From DASVRZ01 sp038228695 (GTDB lineage: Bacteria > Verrucomicrobiota > Verrucomicrobiia > Chthoniobacterales > DASVRZ01), in the NCBI GenBank assembly GCA_038228695.1, contig JBBRPA010000009.1:10369-74368 (forward strand): a stretch of DNA of 64,000 bases, given 5' to 3'. How positions within the stretch are numbered: position 1 is the first letter of the stretch; each line of letters begins with the position of its first letter. The notes under the pieces are model-generated. The model saw nothing but the letters and a program-made list of their open reading frames with translations. It did not search any database and had not been told where the DNA came from. This document shows, one piece after another, positions 41,573 through 50,918 of the stretch. Both the position numbers and the translations under genes were made by a program.

Positions 41573-43165
41573 ATGCTCTCCGAAATCAACCGTCGCCGCA
41601 CCTTCGCGATCATCTCGCACCCCGACGCCGGTAAGACCACCCTCACCGAGAAGCTCCTCCTCTACGGCGGCGCCGTCCAACTCGCCGGGTCCGTCACCTC
41701 GCGGAAAAATCAGCGCGCCGCCACCTCCGACTGGATGGAACTCGAGCGCAAACGCGGCATCAGCATCAGTTCCACCGTCCTGCAATTTGAATACGGCGGT
41801 TATGCCGTCAACCTGCTCGACACCCCCGGTCACCACGATTTCTCCGAGGACACTTATCGCGTCCTCACCGCCGTCGATGCTGTCGTCATGGTCATCGACG
41901 CGGGCAAAGGCATCCAGGCGCAGACCCGCAAACTCTTCGACGTTTGCCGTCGGCGCGGCGTCCCCATTTTTACCTTCATGAACAAGCTGGACCGCCCGTC
42001 GCGTCCGCCGCTCGACCTCCTCGACGAACTCGAAAGCGTCCTCGGCATCGGCGCGTATCCGATTAACTGGCCCCTTGGCGAAGGCGTCCAATTCAAGGGC
42101 GTTTACGATCGCCAGAAAAAGGAAGTCCACCTCTTCGAGAAAACGCCGCACGGAGCCTATCGCGCGCCCGTTTCCATCGCCGGAATCGACGACCCTATCG
42201 TCGCCGAAAAACTTGCTCCCGACGTTTACGCGAGCGTCCGCGAGGAACTCGAGATGCTCGAAGTCGCGGGCGAAGCCTACGACCACAACCGCGTCCTCAA
42301 CGGCAAACAAACCCCCGTTTTCTTCGGCAGCGCCATGAATAATTTCGGCGTCCAGCTCATGCTCGACGCCTTTTTGGCCGAATCCACCCCGCCCGGCCCG
42401 CGCATCAGCCACGGCGAATACGTTCCCACCGATTCGCCAAATTTCTCCGGCTTCATCTTCAAAATCCAAGCCAACATGGACCCGCGCCACCGCGATCGCA
42501 TCGCGTTCCTGCGCGTTTGCAGCGGTAAATTCACCCGCGACATGTCCGTCATCCACGAGCGCACCGGCAAAAAAGTCCGGCTCTCGAACTCGCACAAACT
42601 CTTCGCCCAAGAACGCGAAACCATCGACGAAGCTTACGCGGGCGACATCCTCGGGTTGGTTGGCTACTCCGAATTCGGCATTGGCGACACGTTGAGCGAG
42701 GAACCGGGCGTCGTTTACCACGAAATCCCGCGTTTCCCGCCGGAATGCTTCGCTTTTCTGCAAAATCCGAACACCGGCAAATACAAACAATTTCGCCAAG
42801 GCCTCGAACAACTCCTCCAAGAAGGCGTCATCCAAGTCTTCCACCTGAACGACTCCATCATCAAAGTCCCGCTCCTCGCCGCCGTCGGCCCGTTGCAATT
42901 TGAAGTCGTGCAATACCGCCTCGAAACCGAATACAACGCCGAGTCGCGCCTCGAAACCGCCACTTGGAGCATTGCCCGCTGGCTCGCCCCCGACACCGAT
43001 CTCGAAACGCTCAAACTCCCCACCGGCGTCAAACTAGCCACCGACGCGAGCGGCCTCCCCGTCGTCCTTTTTCCCTCCGCCTGGACCCTGAAATACTTCG
43101 GCGAAACTAACTCGAGCGTCACCCTTTTCGAAATCCCCGAGCAGCCAATCTTGGAGAAAAGCTAA
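41573..43165 (+). CDS. prfC: peptide chain release factor 3
   Basis: 530 aa from the ATG at 41573 (MLSEINRRRTFAIISHPDAG). The open frame extends upstream, but the terminator and poor coding text exclude that part. GTPase motifs are HPDAGKTTLTEKLLLYGGAV (G1), RGISISSTVLQFEY (G2), LLDTPGHHDFSEDTYR (G3) and FMNKLDR (G4). RF3 recycles RF1/RF2 from the ribosome after peptide release. The length and the YGGAVQLAGSV signature separate it from EF-G and TypA. No gene partner is adjacent. Confidence 0.96.
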   Translation: MLSEINRRRTFAIISHPDAGKTTLTEKLLLYGGAVQLAGSVTSRKNQRAATSDWMELERKRGISISSTVLQFEYGGYAVNLLDTPGHHDFSEDTYRVLTAVDAVVMVIDAGKGIQAQTRKLFDVCRRRGVPIFTFMNKLDRPSRPPLDLLDELESVLGIGAYPINWPLGEGVQFKGVYDRQKKEVHLFEKTPHGAYRAPVSIAGIDDPIVAEKLAPDVYASVREELEMLEVAGEAYDHNRVLNGKQTPVFFGSAMNNFGVQLMLDAFLAESTPPGPRISHGEYVPTDSPNFSGFIFKIQANMDPRHRDRIAFLRVCSGKFTRDMSVIHERTGKKVRLSNSHKLFAQERETIDEAYAGDILGLVGYSEFGIGDTLSEEPGVVYHEIPRFPPECFAFLQNPNTGKYKQFRQGLEQLLQEGVIQVFHLNDSIIKVPLLAAVGPLQFEVVQYRLETEYNAESRLETATWSIARWLAPDTDLETLKLPTGVKLATDASGLPVVLFPSAWTLKYFGETNSSVTLFEIPEQPILEKS

Positions 43166-43390
43166 AAAGGTCACGAGCATCGTTCGGTTTGCTCGCCTCA
43201 AGTCATAACGTTCTCTATTGTCAGCTGCGCAAAGTGGTTTTTCGTTTAGTCACGGGATCTGTTGAGAAAAATAAACCGGCCTCGCTTCAATATATCTCGC
43301 TGTACTGACTTTTCGTCTTGCCGGGGGTGGAGGCGTTGGCAAAAGTAAGGAACTGCCAAATCTGCTGCAAATCTACCGCTCATCCTGTCT

Positions 43391-43636
43391 ATGAAAGCCA
43401 CAGTCGTCGTCATGCCCAAAGCCTCCGTGCTCGATCCCCAAGGGGTCGCGGTGAAAAATGCAGTTCATTCCCTCGGGTTGGCTGCGGTGGAAAGCATCCG
43501 TGTCGGCAAGGTGATGGAGATCGAGTTGTCCGGTCCACTCGATGCGGCGGGCGAGAAGCAACTCCACACGATCTGCCATGAGCTGCTCTCGAATCCGGTG
43601 ATCGAAGATTACCGTCTGGAGATTTCGGCTTCCTAA
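43391..43636 (+). CDS. purS: phosphoribosylformylglycinamidine synthase subunit PurS
   Basis: 81 aa (MKATVVVMPKASVLDPQGVA ... HELLSNPVIEDYRLEISAS). PurS is the small dimeric subunit that joins PurL and PurQ into the three-part FGAM synthase, step four of purine synthesis. It lies 14 bp upstream of purQ. The 225 bp before it contain no recognisable purine riboswitch, and I see no clear PurR box there. Confidence 0.95.
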   Translation: MKATVVVMPKASVLDPQGVAVKNAVHSLGLAAVESIRVGKVMEIELSGPLDAAGEKQLHTICHELLSNPVIEDYRLEISAS

Positions 43637-43650
43637 CCATTCCGCGTTCG

Positions 43651-44346
43651 ATGAAGTTCGCTGTCATTCGTTTTCCCGGCTCGAATTGTGATCAGGATTG
43701 TCAACGTTCGATCGATGCGTTGCCGGGGGCGTCGGCCGAATATGTTTGGCACAAGGAAACATCGCTCGCTGGCTACGACGCGATGGTGTTGCCGGGCGGA
43801 TTTTCCTATGGCGATTATCTGCGGTGCGGGGCGATTGCGCGGTTTTCGCCGATCATGCCAGCGGTGCGGGCGGCAGCGGCGGAGGGAAAATTAGTCATCG
43901 GAATTTGCAACGGATTTCAGATTTTATGCGAGGCGGGACTGTTGCCCGGGGCATTGGTTAGGAACGAGAAATTGCACTTTGTCTGCCGCGACACGTGGCT
44001 GCGGGTGGAGACGGCGGAGACGCCGTTTACGAATCGATGCGCGGCGGGTGACATCCTGAAAATCCCGGTGGCGCACGGCGAGGGGCGTTACACGGCCGAC
44101 ACGGAGACTTTGGCGGAACTGAACGCGAACGGCCAAGTGGTCCTCCGCTATACGGAGGCGAACGGACAGGTTTCCCCGGCGGCCAATCCGAACGGCTCGA
44201 TGGAAAATATCGCGGGCGTCTGCAATGCGGCACGAAATGTTTTCGGCCTAATGCCGCATCCGGATCGCGCCACGGAGCAACGGCTCGGGAGCGAGGATGG
44301 CCGGGTGATCTTCGAGTCGATGCTGAATTTATCTTATGTCGCCTAA
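43651..44346 (+). CDS. purQ: FGAM synthase glutaminase subunit PurQ
   Basis: 231 aa class-I glutamine amidotransferase. The nucleophile is Cys in VIGICNGFQILCEAGLLPGA, and the catalytic His/Glu pair is in GLMPHPDRATE. The N-terminus KFAVIRFPGSNCDQDCQRSI is standard. It supplies ammonia to PurL. It overlaps purL by 11 bp, so the two are probably translated together. Confidence 0.97.
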   Translation: MKFAVIRFPGSNCDQDCQRSIDALPGASAEYVWHKETSLAGYDAMVLPGGFSYGDYLRCGAIARFSPIMPAVRAAAAEGKLVIGICNGFQILCEAGLLPGALVRNEKLHFVCRDTWLRVETAETPFTNRCAAGDILKIPVAHGEGRYTADTETLAELNANGQVVLRYTEANGQVSPAANPNGSMENIAGVCNAARNVFGLMPHPDRATEQRLGSEDGRVIFESMLNLSYVA

Positions 44347-46537
44347 CATCACGCCCGAAGTCATCGCCAAACATGGCATCACGCCGGAGGAATACACTCG
44401 CATCCAGGCGATCCTTGGACGCGATCCTAACTTCACCGAGTTGGGCGTGTTTTCGGTGATGTGGAGCGAGCATTGCAGCTACAAAAACTCGAAACCGGAG
44501 TTGCGGAAGTTTCCGACGAGCGGCCCCCGTGTGTTAGTTAAAGCGGGCGAGGAAAATGCGGGCGTGATCGATATCGGCGACGGTTGGGCCGTGGCGTTTA
44601 AAATGGAATCGCACAATCACCCGAGCGCGGTCGAGCCCTTCCAAGGCGCGGCGACCGGAGTCGGAGGAATCATTCGCGACATTTTTACGATGGGGGCGCG
44701 CCCGGTGTTTTCGCTGGATTCGCTCCGCTTCGGTCCGCTGAGTGAGCCGCGCAACCGGCAACTCTTTGCGGGTGTTGTTTCCGGCATCGCGCACTACGGC
44801 AACTGCATTGGCGTGCCAACGATCGGCGGAGAGGTCTATTTCGACGAGAGCTACAACGGGAATCCGCTGGTCAACGTTTTTTGTCTCGGAGTGTTGCGTC
44901 ACGAGGAAATTGCCCGGGGCGCAGCGAGCGGAATCGGCAATCCGGTTTTTTACGTAGGCGCAGAGACGGGACGCGACGGCCTCGCTGGGGCGGCGTTCGC
45001 CTCGCGCGATCTGACTGAGGAGAGCAAAGAGGACCGTCCGGCCGTGCAGGTGGGCGATCCTTTCAAGGAGAAGTTGTTGTTAGAAGCGTGTCTCGAATTG
45101 CTCGCGAGCGGCTGCGTGGCCGGCATTCAGGACATGGGCGCGGCGGGACTCACTTGTTCGACCTGCGAAACGGCGAGTCGCGGCGACACCGGGGTCGAGA
45201 TCGATCTCGCGCTCGTCCCGAAACGCGAAACCGGGATGACGCCCTATGAAACGCTGCTCAGCGAATCGCAGGAGCGGATGCTGATCATTGTCAAACTGGG
45301 CGAGGAAGACGCGGTCAAACGCATTTTTGAAAAATGGGACCTCCCGTATGCGCACGTCGGATTCGTTCGCGACGACGGGATGATGCGGGTGAAAAATCAC
45401 GGCGAAACGGTGGTCGAGATTCCCGCGAAGAAATTGGCGGACGAAGCGCCGATCTATCATCGCGAGGTGAAGGCGCGTCCGATCCCGGCTCCGTTCGATA
45501 ACGCGCAGTTGCCGGAAACCGATTTGCAGGCCGCGCTACCTGCGTTGTTAGCGGATCCTAGCATCGCTTCCAAGGAGTGGGTCTGGCAGCAATACGATCA
45601 CATGGTGCGTAACGGCTGCGTCGTTCGTCCCGGATCGGACTCAGCGGTTTTTTATATTCGCGAGGCGGATAAATTTGTCGCCGCGACGAGCGATTGTAAC
45701 AGCCTCTATTGCTCGCTCGATCCGCGCGAGGGCGCGAAAGCCGCCATCGCCGAAGCCGCCCGCAATTTGGCTTGCTCCGGCGCGGTGCCGTTGGCGGTGA
45801 CGGATAACTTAAACTTCGGCAACCCGCATAATCCGGAAAATTTCTGGCAGCTCCAGCAATGCGTTGAGGGACTCGCGGAGGGATGTAACGCCTTCGATGT
45901 GCCCGTCACCGGCGGCAATGTCTCGCTCTACAACCAAAGCCCGGCGGGTGCGATCGACCCGACGCCGACGGTGGGTATGGTCGGGCTGATCGAGTCGGAA
46001 GAGCACATCACGACCCAGCATTTCCAGAGCGAGGGCGACGTGATTTTTCTCCTCGGGGAAATCGGCCACGAGATGGGCGGTTCGCACTTTTTGAAGGTGT
46101 TGCACGGGCGGAAAGAAGGGTTGCCGCCGCGAGTGCATTTCGCCACCGAGCGGGCGATCCACGACGCGCTCCGCAAATTAATCCGGATGGGCACCGTCCG
46201 GAGTGCGCACGATTGCAGCGAGGGTGGGCTGGCCGTGGCGCTGGCGGAGTGCTCCTTCGCCAACCAGCTTGGCGCACGTGTCCAGCTAACCTCGAATGAG
46301 CCCGACGCGGTCGCGCTTTTCAACGAAAGTCAGGCCCGCATTATTCTCACCACCGACCCGGCGAAGGCGGCGCAGGTTGTTTCGGAACTCGAATCGATCG
46401 GCGTGCCGTTTTCCCGACTCGGAGTGGTCGGCGGCAGCCTCCTAACCATCGTCGCGCGTCAAACCTGGGAATGGCCGGTGGCAGACCTTCGCGCGGGGTG
46501 GTCCAGCGCGATCGGCCGTTGGATGGATCATTCCTAA
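44336..46537 (+). CDS. purL: FGAM synthase synthetase subunit PurL (small type)
   Basis: 733 aa, the short PurL that needs PurS and PurQ. Conserved blocks are MWSEHCSYKNSKPELRKFPT, FKMESHNHPSAVEPFQGAAT, GGIIRDIFTMGARPVFSLDS and, in the second half, DCSEGGLAVALAECSF. It makes FGAM from FGAR and ATP. The three genes purS-purQ-purL are in the order common outside gamma-proteobacteria. Confidence 0.97.
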   Translation: MSPNITPEVIAKHGITPEEYTRIQAILGRDPNFTELGVFSVMWSEHCSYKNSKPELRKFPTSGPRVLVKAGEENAGVIDIGDGWAVAFKMESHNHPSAVEPFQGAATGVGGIIRDIFTMGARPVFSLDSLRFGPLSEPRNRQLFAGVVSGIAHYGNCIGVPTIGGEVYFDESYNGNPLVNVFCLGVLRHEEIARGAASGIGNPVFYVGAETGRDGLAGAAFASRDLTEESKEDRPAVQVGDPFKEKLLLEACLELLASGCVAGIQDMGAAGLTCSTCETASRGDTGVEIDLALVPKRETGMTPYETLLSESQERMLIIVKLGEEDAVKRIFEKWDLPYAHVGFVRDDGMMRVKNHGETVVEIPAKKLADEAPIYHREVKARPIPAPFDNAQLPETDLQAALPALLADPSIASKEWVWQQYDHMVRNGCVVRPGSDSAVFYIREADKFVAATSDCNSLYCSLDPREGAKAAIAEAARNLACSGAVPLAVTDNLNFGNPHNPENFWQLQQCVEGLAEGCNAFDVPVTGGNVSLYNQSPAGAIDPTPTVGMVGLIESEEHITTQHFQSEGDVIFLLGEIGHEMGGSHFLKVLHGRKEGLPPRVHFATERAIHDALRKLIRMGTVRSAHDCSEGGLAVALAECSFANQLGARVQLTSNEPDAVALFNESQARIILTTDPAKAAQVVSELESIGVPFSRLGVVGGSLLTIVARQTWEWPVADLRAGWSSAIGRWMDHS

Positions 46538-46554
46538 ATCTTCCGGATAAAAAA

Positions 46555-46583
46555 TTGACAGCGAGAAGATTGATCCCGAATCT
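46555..46583 (+). promoter_or_regulatory. possible promoter before the phytanoyl-CoA-dioxygenase-like gene
   Basis: TTGACA (46555-46560) and GAATCT (46578-46583) are spaced by 17 bp in the 64-bp gap after purL. The -35 is a perfect consensus, the -10 is weak. It may let the dioxygenase gene and purF-purM be transcribed apart from purSQL. Confidence 0.4.
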
Positions 46584-46601
46584 AACCTCACCTTGACGCA
46601 G

Positions 46602-47453
46602 ATGACCGCTACGGAGGACTTGGTCCTCACCCAGGAACAAATCGCTTCTTTTGAAGACAACGGATTTTTGCATTTGGAACGAATCTGCCCGCCGGAGGAA
46701 GTGGAGTTCATCATCGGGGTTTACGACCGGTTGTTTGCGGATAAGGCAGGGCGCGCTCAGGGCGCACATTTCGACATGGTTGGAAAGGATGACGACAACG
46801 CCGAACCGGTTTCGCCGCAAATCATCAACCCGGTGTTTTTCGCCCCTGAGTTAAAAGATACGATCTTCCGCAAGAATGCGCTCTCGGTTGCAAGGCAGTT
46901 GCTCGGCCCAGACGCGGTCGGCGCTTTTGAGCACGCCATCCGCAAGCCGCCGCTGATCGGTGCGCCGACTCCGTGGCATCAGGACGAGGCTTTCCGCCGG
47001 AACCACGCCCCGGGCTACAACGAAATCAGCATCTGGATGCCCCTGCAGCCGGTTGATGAAACGAGTGGCTGCTTGCAGTTTGTCTCAGGCGTCCATCGCG
47101 GACCGGTTCTGTCTCATCGCTCCCCGGGAAATGATCCAACCGTCCACGCGCTAGAATGTGTGGATGACTTTGCGAGCGCCAAAGTGGTGCCGGTTCCGTT
47201 GTCGGCCGGGGGATGCACGATTCACCACTGCCGCACGCCCCATCGGGCTGGAGCCAACCGATCAAACGGCCCGCGCCGTGCCTACATCTTGGGCTTCGAG
47301 GTGCCGACCAAGGGAGTGCCGAAAATGTCTCCGGAGTTCCCATGGAATCTGGAAAAGCAGACGGCTAACAAAAAGCGGAAGCAAGCTTGGCGGATGCGCG
47401 GGGGCGTCTTCGTCGAGGTCGGCCGAAAAATTCGCCGGAAGCTGCGCTTCTAG
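46602..47453 (+). CDS. phytanoyl-CoA dioxygenase (PhyH) family protein
   Basis: 283 aa from the ATG at 46602. Fe(II)/2-oxoglutarate oxygenase fold: the first two iron ligands are in TPWHQDEAFRRNHAPGYNEI (HxD), and the third His is in GGCTIHHCRTPHRAGANRSN with Arg for 2-oxoglutarate. Such enzymes hydroxylate small molecules. The substrate cannot be inferred. The gene sits between purL and purF, an unusual place that may be chance. Confidence 0.88.
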   Translation: MTATEDLVLTQEQIASFEDNGFLHLERICPPEEVEFIIGVYDRLFADKAGRAQGAHFDMVGKDDDNAEPVSPQIINPVFFAPELKDTIFRKNALSVARQLLGPDAVGAFEHAIRKPPLIGAPTPWHQDEAFRRNHAPGYNEISIWMPLQPVDETSGCLQFVSGVHRGPVLSHRSPGNDPTVHALECVDDFASAKVVPVPLSAGGCTIHHCRTPHRAGANRSNGPRRAYILGFEVPTKGVPKMSPEFPWNLEKQTANKKRKQAWRMRGGVFVEVGRKIRRKLRF

Positions 47454-47557
47454 CATGTCGCGAGACCGGCTTTTTTGCGGAATGGCGTTTTCCTTTCTTT
47501 ACTCCCGGAACCCGCTCCCTTTGTAATACGGCGCTTCCCGATTTATCTTCATCGCAC

Positions 47558-49021
47558 GTGAGCCAATCCGATTTCAAACATGAATGTGGCGTTTTTGCCG
47601 TTTACGGTCACCCCAACGCGGCGATCCTGACCTATTACGGACTCTTCGCCTTGCAACATCGCGGACAGGAAAGCGCGGGGATCATCACTTCGACCAAGCC
47701 TGGGGCACCGTTTCTCGTGCACAAGGACATGGGCCTCGTCTCGCAAGTTTTCTCGGCGGCGGAACTCGACAAATTAAAGGGAACGAACTCGATTGGCCAC
47801 GTGCGCTATTCGACCACCGGATCGAGCACTCTGATCAACGCACAGCCGCTTTCCATCACCTGCCAACGCGGACAAATCGCCATCGGGCATAACGGCAACC
47901 TGATCAATGCCGCCGCGCTGCGCGAGGAACTCGAAGCCAACGGATCCATTTTCCAGACCACGGTGGACAGCGAAATCATTGTCCATCTGCTCGCTCAACC
48001 TAATAAATCGGGAGAGAGTCCGCTCGCTGCCCTCCGCCGCCTCGAGGGAGCTTTCTCTCTCGTCATCATGAGCGAGGAGGAAATCATCGGCGTGCGTGAT
48101 CCTTTCGGCTTTCGTCCGCTTTCGCTCGGCAAGCTCGATGGAGCCTACATTCTTTCCTCGGAGACGTGCGCCTTCGATTTGATCCATGCGGAATTTGTCC
48201 GCGAGATCGAGCCCGGTGAGGTTGTTATCATTAACGAAAATGGCGTGCGCTCGGAGTTTCCGTTTCGCGAGGTGGAGAAAAAGGCGTTTTGCATGTTCGA
48301 GTATGTTTACTTTGCCCGGCCCGACAGCATTATTTCCAACGTTAATGTTAGCAAAGTTCGCACCCGAATGGGACGCGAATTAGCCAAGCTTCATCCTTGC
48401 GAGGCCGACATCGTCGTGCCCGTGCCCGACTCGGGCAACTACGCCGCGATGGGATTCAGCGAAGAACTCGGCATTCCATTCGAGCACGCCTTTGTTAGGA
48501 ACCACTACATCGGCCGCACTTTTTTGCAGCCCACGCAATTAATCCGCGATTTCAACGTCCGGGTAAAACTGAACCTAATCAAAGAGTCGGTCGATGGGAA
48601 ACGCGTTGTCGTCGTCGATGATAGTATCGTTCGCGGCACCACCGCGAAGGCCCGGGTGATCAATCTTCGCGAGGCCGGCGCTAAGGAAGTTCACATGCGG
48701 ATCAGTTGCCCGCCGCATAAGTTCGCCTGTCACTACGGCATCGATTTTCCAAATCCGGCCAAACTCCTAGCCAACCAACTAACATTGGACGATATCCGCG
48801 AATACCTCGGTGCGGACAGCATCGGCTACCTCGACGTCAAAGGCATGGTGGCCGCAACCGGACTGGATGAAAGCGCCTTTTGTCTCGCGTGCTTTACGGG
48901 AAACTACCCGATTCCGTTTGATCCTGACTTGGACAAATTCATCATGGAAAAGCGCCGGACCCACTCGCGCCTTCTCTCCACCACCGCTGGTCAGCAGGAT
49001 CTTTTTGCGACCAGTTTATGA
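47558..49021 (+). CDS. purF: amidophosphoribosyltransferase
   Basis: 487 aa from the GTG at 47558. The N-terminal nucleophile is Cys10 in FKHECGVFAVYGHPNAAILT, exposed by removing a nine-residue propeptide as in the Bacillus enzyme. The PRPP site is VVVVDDSIVRGTTAKARVIN. Cysteines for a [4Fe-4S] cluster are in KAFCMFEYV, KFACHYGID and CLACFTGNYP, so this is the Fe-S (Bacillus) type. PurF makes phosphoribosylamine, step one of purine synthesis. It overlaps purM by 4 bp (ATGA). Confidence 0.96.
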   Translation: MSQSDFKHECGVFAVYGHPNAAILTYYGLFALQHRGQESAGIITSTKPGAPFLVHKDMGLVSQVFSAAELDKLKGTNSIGHVRYSTTGSSTLINAQPLSITCQRGQIAIGHNGNLINAAALREELEANGSIFQTTVDSEIIVHLLAQPNKSGESPLAALRRLEGAFSLVIMSEEEIIGVRDPFGFRPLSLGKLDGAYILSSETCAFDLIHAEFVREIEPGEVVIINENGVRSEFPFREVEKKAFCMFEYVYFARPDSIISNVNVSKVRTRMGRELAKLHPCEADIVVPVPDSGNYAAMGFSEELGIPFEHAFVRNHYIGRTFLQPTQLIRDFNVRVKLNLIKESVDGKRVVVVDDSIVRGTTAKARVINLREAGAKEVHMRISCPPHKFACHYGIDFPNPAKLLANQLTLDDIREYLGADSIGYLDVKGMVAATGLDESAFCLACFTGNYPIPFDPDLDKFIMEKRRTHSRLLSTTAGQQDLFATSL

Positions 49022-50055
49022 GTGTTACTAGAAAAAAGGCCTACGCTAAAGCGGGAGTCGACGTCGATCTCGGTAACCGCGTGAAGAGCGGCATCCACGC
49101 GAAGGTTAGTAAAACGCACGGACCCGAAGTCCTCGGCAAAATCGGTGGATTCGGTGGTTTGTTCCGCGCCGATTTCGGAGCGATGAAAGAACCGGTGCTC
49201 GTCTCCAGTATCGACGGCGTTGGCACAAAACTGAAGATCGCCTTTGCGCTGGGTCGTCATGACACCGTGGCGCAGGATCTCGTCAACCATTGCGTGGACG
49301 ACATCGCGGTGATTGGCGCGAAGCCGCTGTTCTTCCTCGACTACATCGGTTCCGGGAAACTGGATACGCGCGCTTTTGACCAAATGCTGACCGGCTTCAC
49401 CAAGGCCTGCTTGGCAGCCGGTTGCGCCCTCATTGGCGGTGAGACCGCGCAGATGCCCGGGATGTATCAGCCCGGCGAATACGATCTGGCTGGTTGCATT
49501 GTTGGCGTGGTGGATCGCGCGAAAATGCTCGACGGCTCCCGCATTTCTAAAGGGGATGTGATCATCGGACTAGCCTCCAACGGATTGCATACCAACGGCT
49601 ATTCATTGGCACGGAAAGTCCTCCTCTCCGGACGGAAAGCTCACCGACTTGACGAGCGGCTTGACGGGCTGAAACTAACCTTGGGCGAGGAACTGCTGCG
49701 CGTGCACAAAAACTATCAACCGCTCATGGCCTCGCTGCCCGACGGTGTGCTGAAGGGAGCCGCACACATCACTGGCGGCGGTTTGTTAGACAATCTCCCC
49801 CGGGTCCTACCGAAGAATCTCAACGCCCGCATCGACGCGGGATCGTGGATGGTGCCTCTGCTTTTCCAACTCATTCAGCGACGCGGAAAAATCGATCCGC
49901 TGGAGATGTATCAGGTCTTTAACATGGGTATCGGTATGGCATTGATCGTCGCGGCGAAAGACGCGCCCGCCGTGCTAAAAACAACCAAGGGCCGGAAAAT
50001 TGGCGAGATTGTCGATGGAGAGGGCGCGGTGTCGATCGAAGGATTGAAAGGTTAG
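49018..50055 (+). CDS. purM: phosphoribosylformylglycinamidine cyclo-ligase
   Basis: 345 aa, the standard length. Motifs are KAYAKAGVDVDLGNRVKSGI, VSSIDGVGTKLKIAFALGRH, DDIAVIGAKPLFFLDYIGSG, GGETAQMPGMYQPGEYDLAG and HITGGGLLDNLPRVLP. It closes FGAM to AIR. It overlaps purF by 4 bp and is followed after 16 bp by an alpha/beta hydrolase. Confidence 0.97.
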   Translation: MSVTRKKAYAKAGVDVDLGNRVKSGIHAKVSKTHGPEVLGKIGGFGGLFRADFGAMKEPVLVSSIDGVGTKLKIAFALGRHDTVAQDLVNHCVDDIAVIGAKPLFFLDYIGSGKLDTRAFDQMLTGFTKACLAAGCALIGGETAQMPGMYQPGEYDLAGCIVGVVDRAKMLDGSRISKGDVIIGLASNGLHTNGYSLARKVLLSGRKAHRLDERLDGLKLTLGEELLRVHKNYQPLMASLPDGVLKGAAHITGGGLLDNLPRVLPKNLNARIDAGSWMVPLLFQLIQRRGKIDPLEMYQVFNMGIGMALIVAAKDAPAVLKTTKGRKIGEIVDGEGAVSIEGLKG

Positions 50056-50071
50056 CAGCCCGCGAAAGCTC

Positions 50072-50911
50072 ATGCGATGGGCCAACCATTTTCTGCGGGT
50101 GACGCTACTAACGGCGAGCGTTTTGTTAGGAGGACTTTTTTTTGGACAAAGCCGTCTCATTTATTTCCCGCAAAAATCGCCAGCGTCCGTGGTCGGGCGG
50201 TTTCTGGAGTCGGGCGGGAAACGGATTGACTATAAAACATCGCAGGGAAAACAAACGGCTTGGTTGCAGCCGCCACTTTCGGGAGGTGCTCCGGAGCGGT
50301 TCTGGATTGTCTGCGCTGGAAACGCCAGCCAGGGGCTGAGTCTGGATTGGTTGCAACAGGCAGCGGACCTTTCCAAGGATGCGTTTTTACTGATCGATTA
50401 TCCAGGCTACGGTGTCTCGGCGGGCGAGCCGTCGCCTGCGAACATTCGCGAAAACATTGAGGCTGCCGTCCCGTTGGCGGCGACCGCAACGGAATTTCCG
50501 CTGTCGGAGATGGGTGCGAGGGGAATGGTTTTTGGTCACTCGCTCGGCGCCGCTGCCGCGCTGATCGGTGCGGAAAGTTTCGGGATTCGACGGGTTCTGC
50601 TGCTCACTCCCTTCACGAGCACGATGGATATGGCGGCCGTCGTGGTGCACTTGCCGGTTGGCTTTCTAACTACGCACCGTTTTGATAACCGGGCGCGATT
50701 GCACGCATTGGCAGAGCGAGGTGGACACGCGTGGATCTTCCATGGAAGTGCGGATGAAACAATTCCGGTAACGATGAGCCGGGAACTGACCGCCGGTCTG
50801 GGAGATGCCGCGACTTACCGAGAGATTGCTGGCGCCGGGCACAACGAGTTATTTGGAATGGCGGGCCCAGAAATTTTCCAAGCCATGCGCGATGCGCGAA
50901 ATGGCCGCTAG
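50072..50911 (+). CDS. alpha/beta hydrolase, membrane-anchored
   Basis: 279 aa. An N-terminal hydrophobic helix (VTLLTASVLLGGLFFG) is followed by an alpha/beta hydrolase with the nucleophile serine in VFGHSLGAAAALIG, Asp in FHGSADETIPV and His in GAGHNELFG. The plan resembles the bacterial relatives of ABHD12/13 (BEM46). The substrate is unknown. It lies downstream of purM and may ride on the same message. Its stop and that of the convergent CoA-transferase gene are 7 bp apart. Confidence 0.85.
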   Translation: MRWANHFLRVTLLTASVLLGGLFFGQSRLIYFPQKSPASVVGRFLESGGKRIDYKTSQGKQTAWLQPPLSGGAPERFWIVCAGNASQGLSLDWLQQAADLSKDAFLLIDYPGYGVSAGEPSPANIRENIEAAVPLAATATEFPLSEMGARGMVFGHSLGAAAALIGAESFGIRRVLLLTPFTSTMDMAAVVVHLPVGFLTTHRFDNRARLHALAERGGHAWIFHGSADETIPVTMSRELTAGLGDAATYREIAGAGHNELFGMAGPEIFQAMRDARNGR

Positions 50912-50918
50912 GAACTAG

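Noticed and set aside
41549..42913. 454-aa minus-strand open frame inside prfC
   Set aside because: Shadow of the RF3 gene, which has all GTPase motifs in the plus strand; high GC at third positions keeps the opposite frame open.
43166..43390. Purine riboswitch or PurR box before purS
   Set aside because: The conserved purine-aptamer loops are not seen and no PurBox is convincing; the region has only a weak GAGCA/TGCTC stem.
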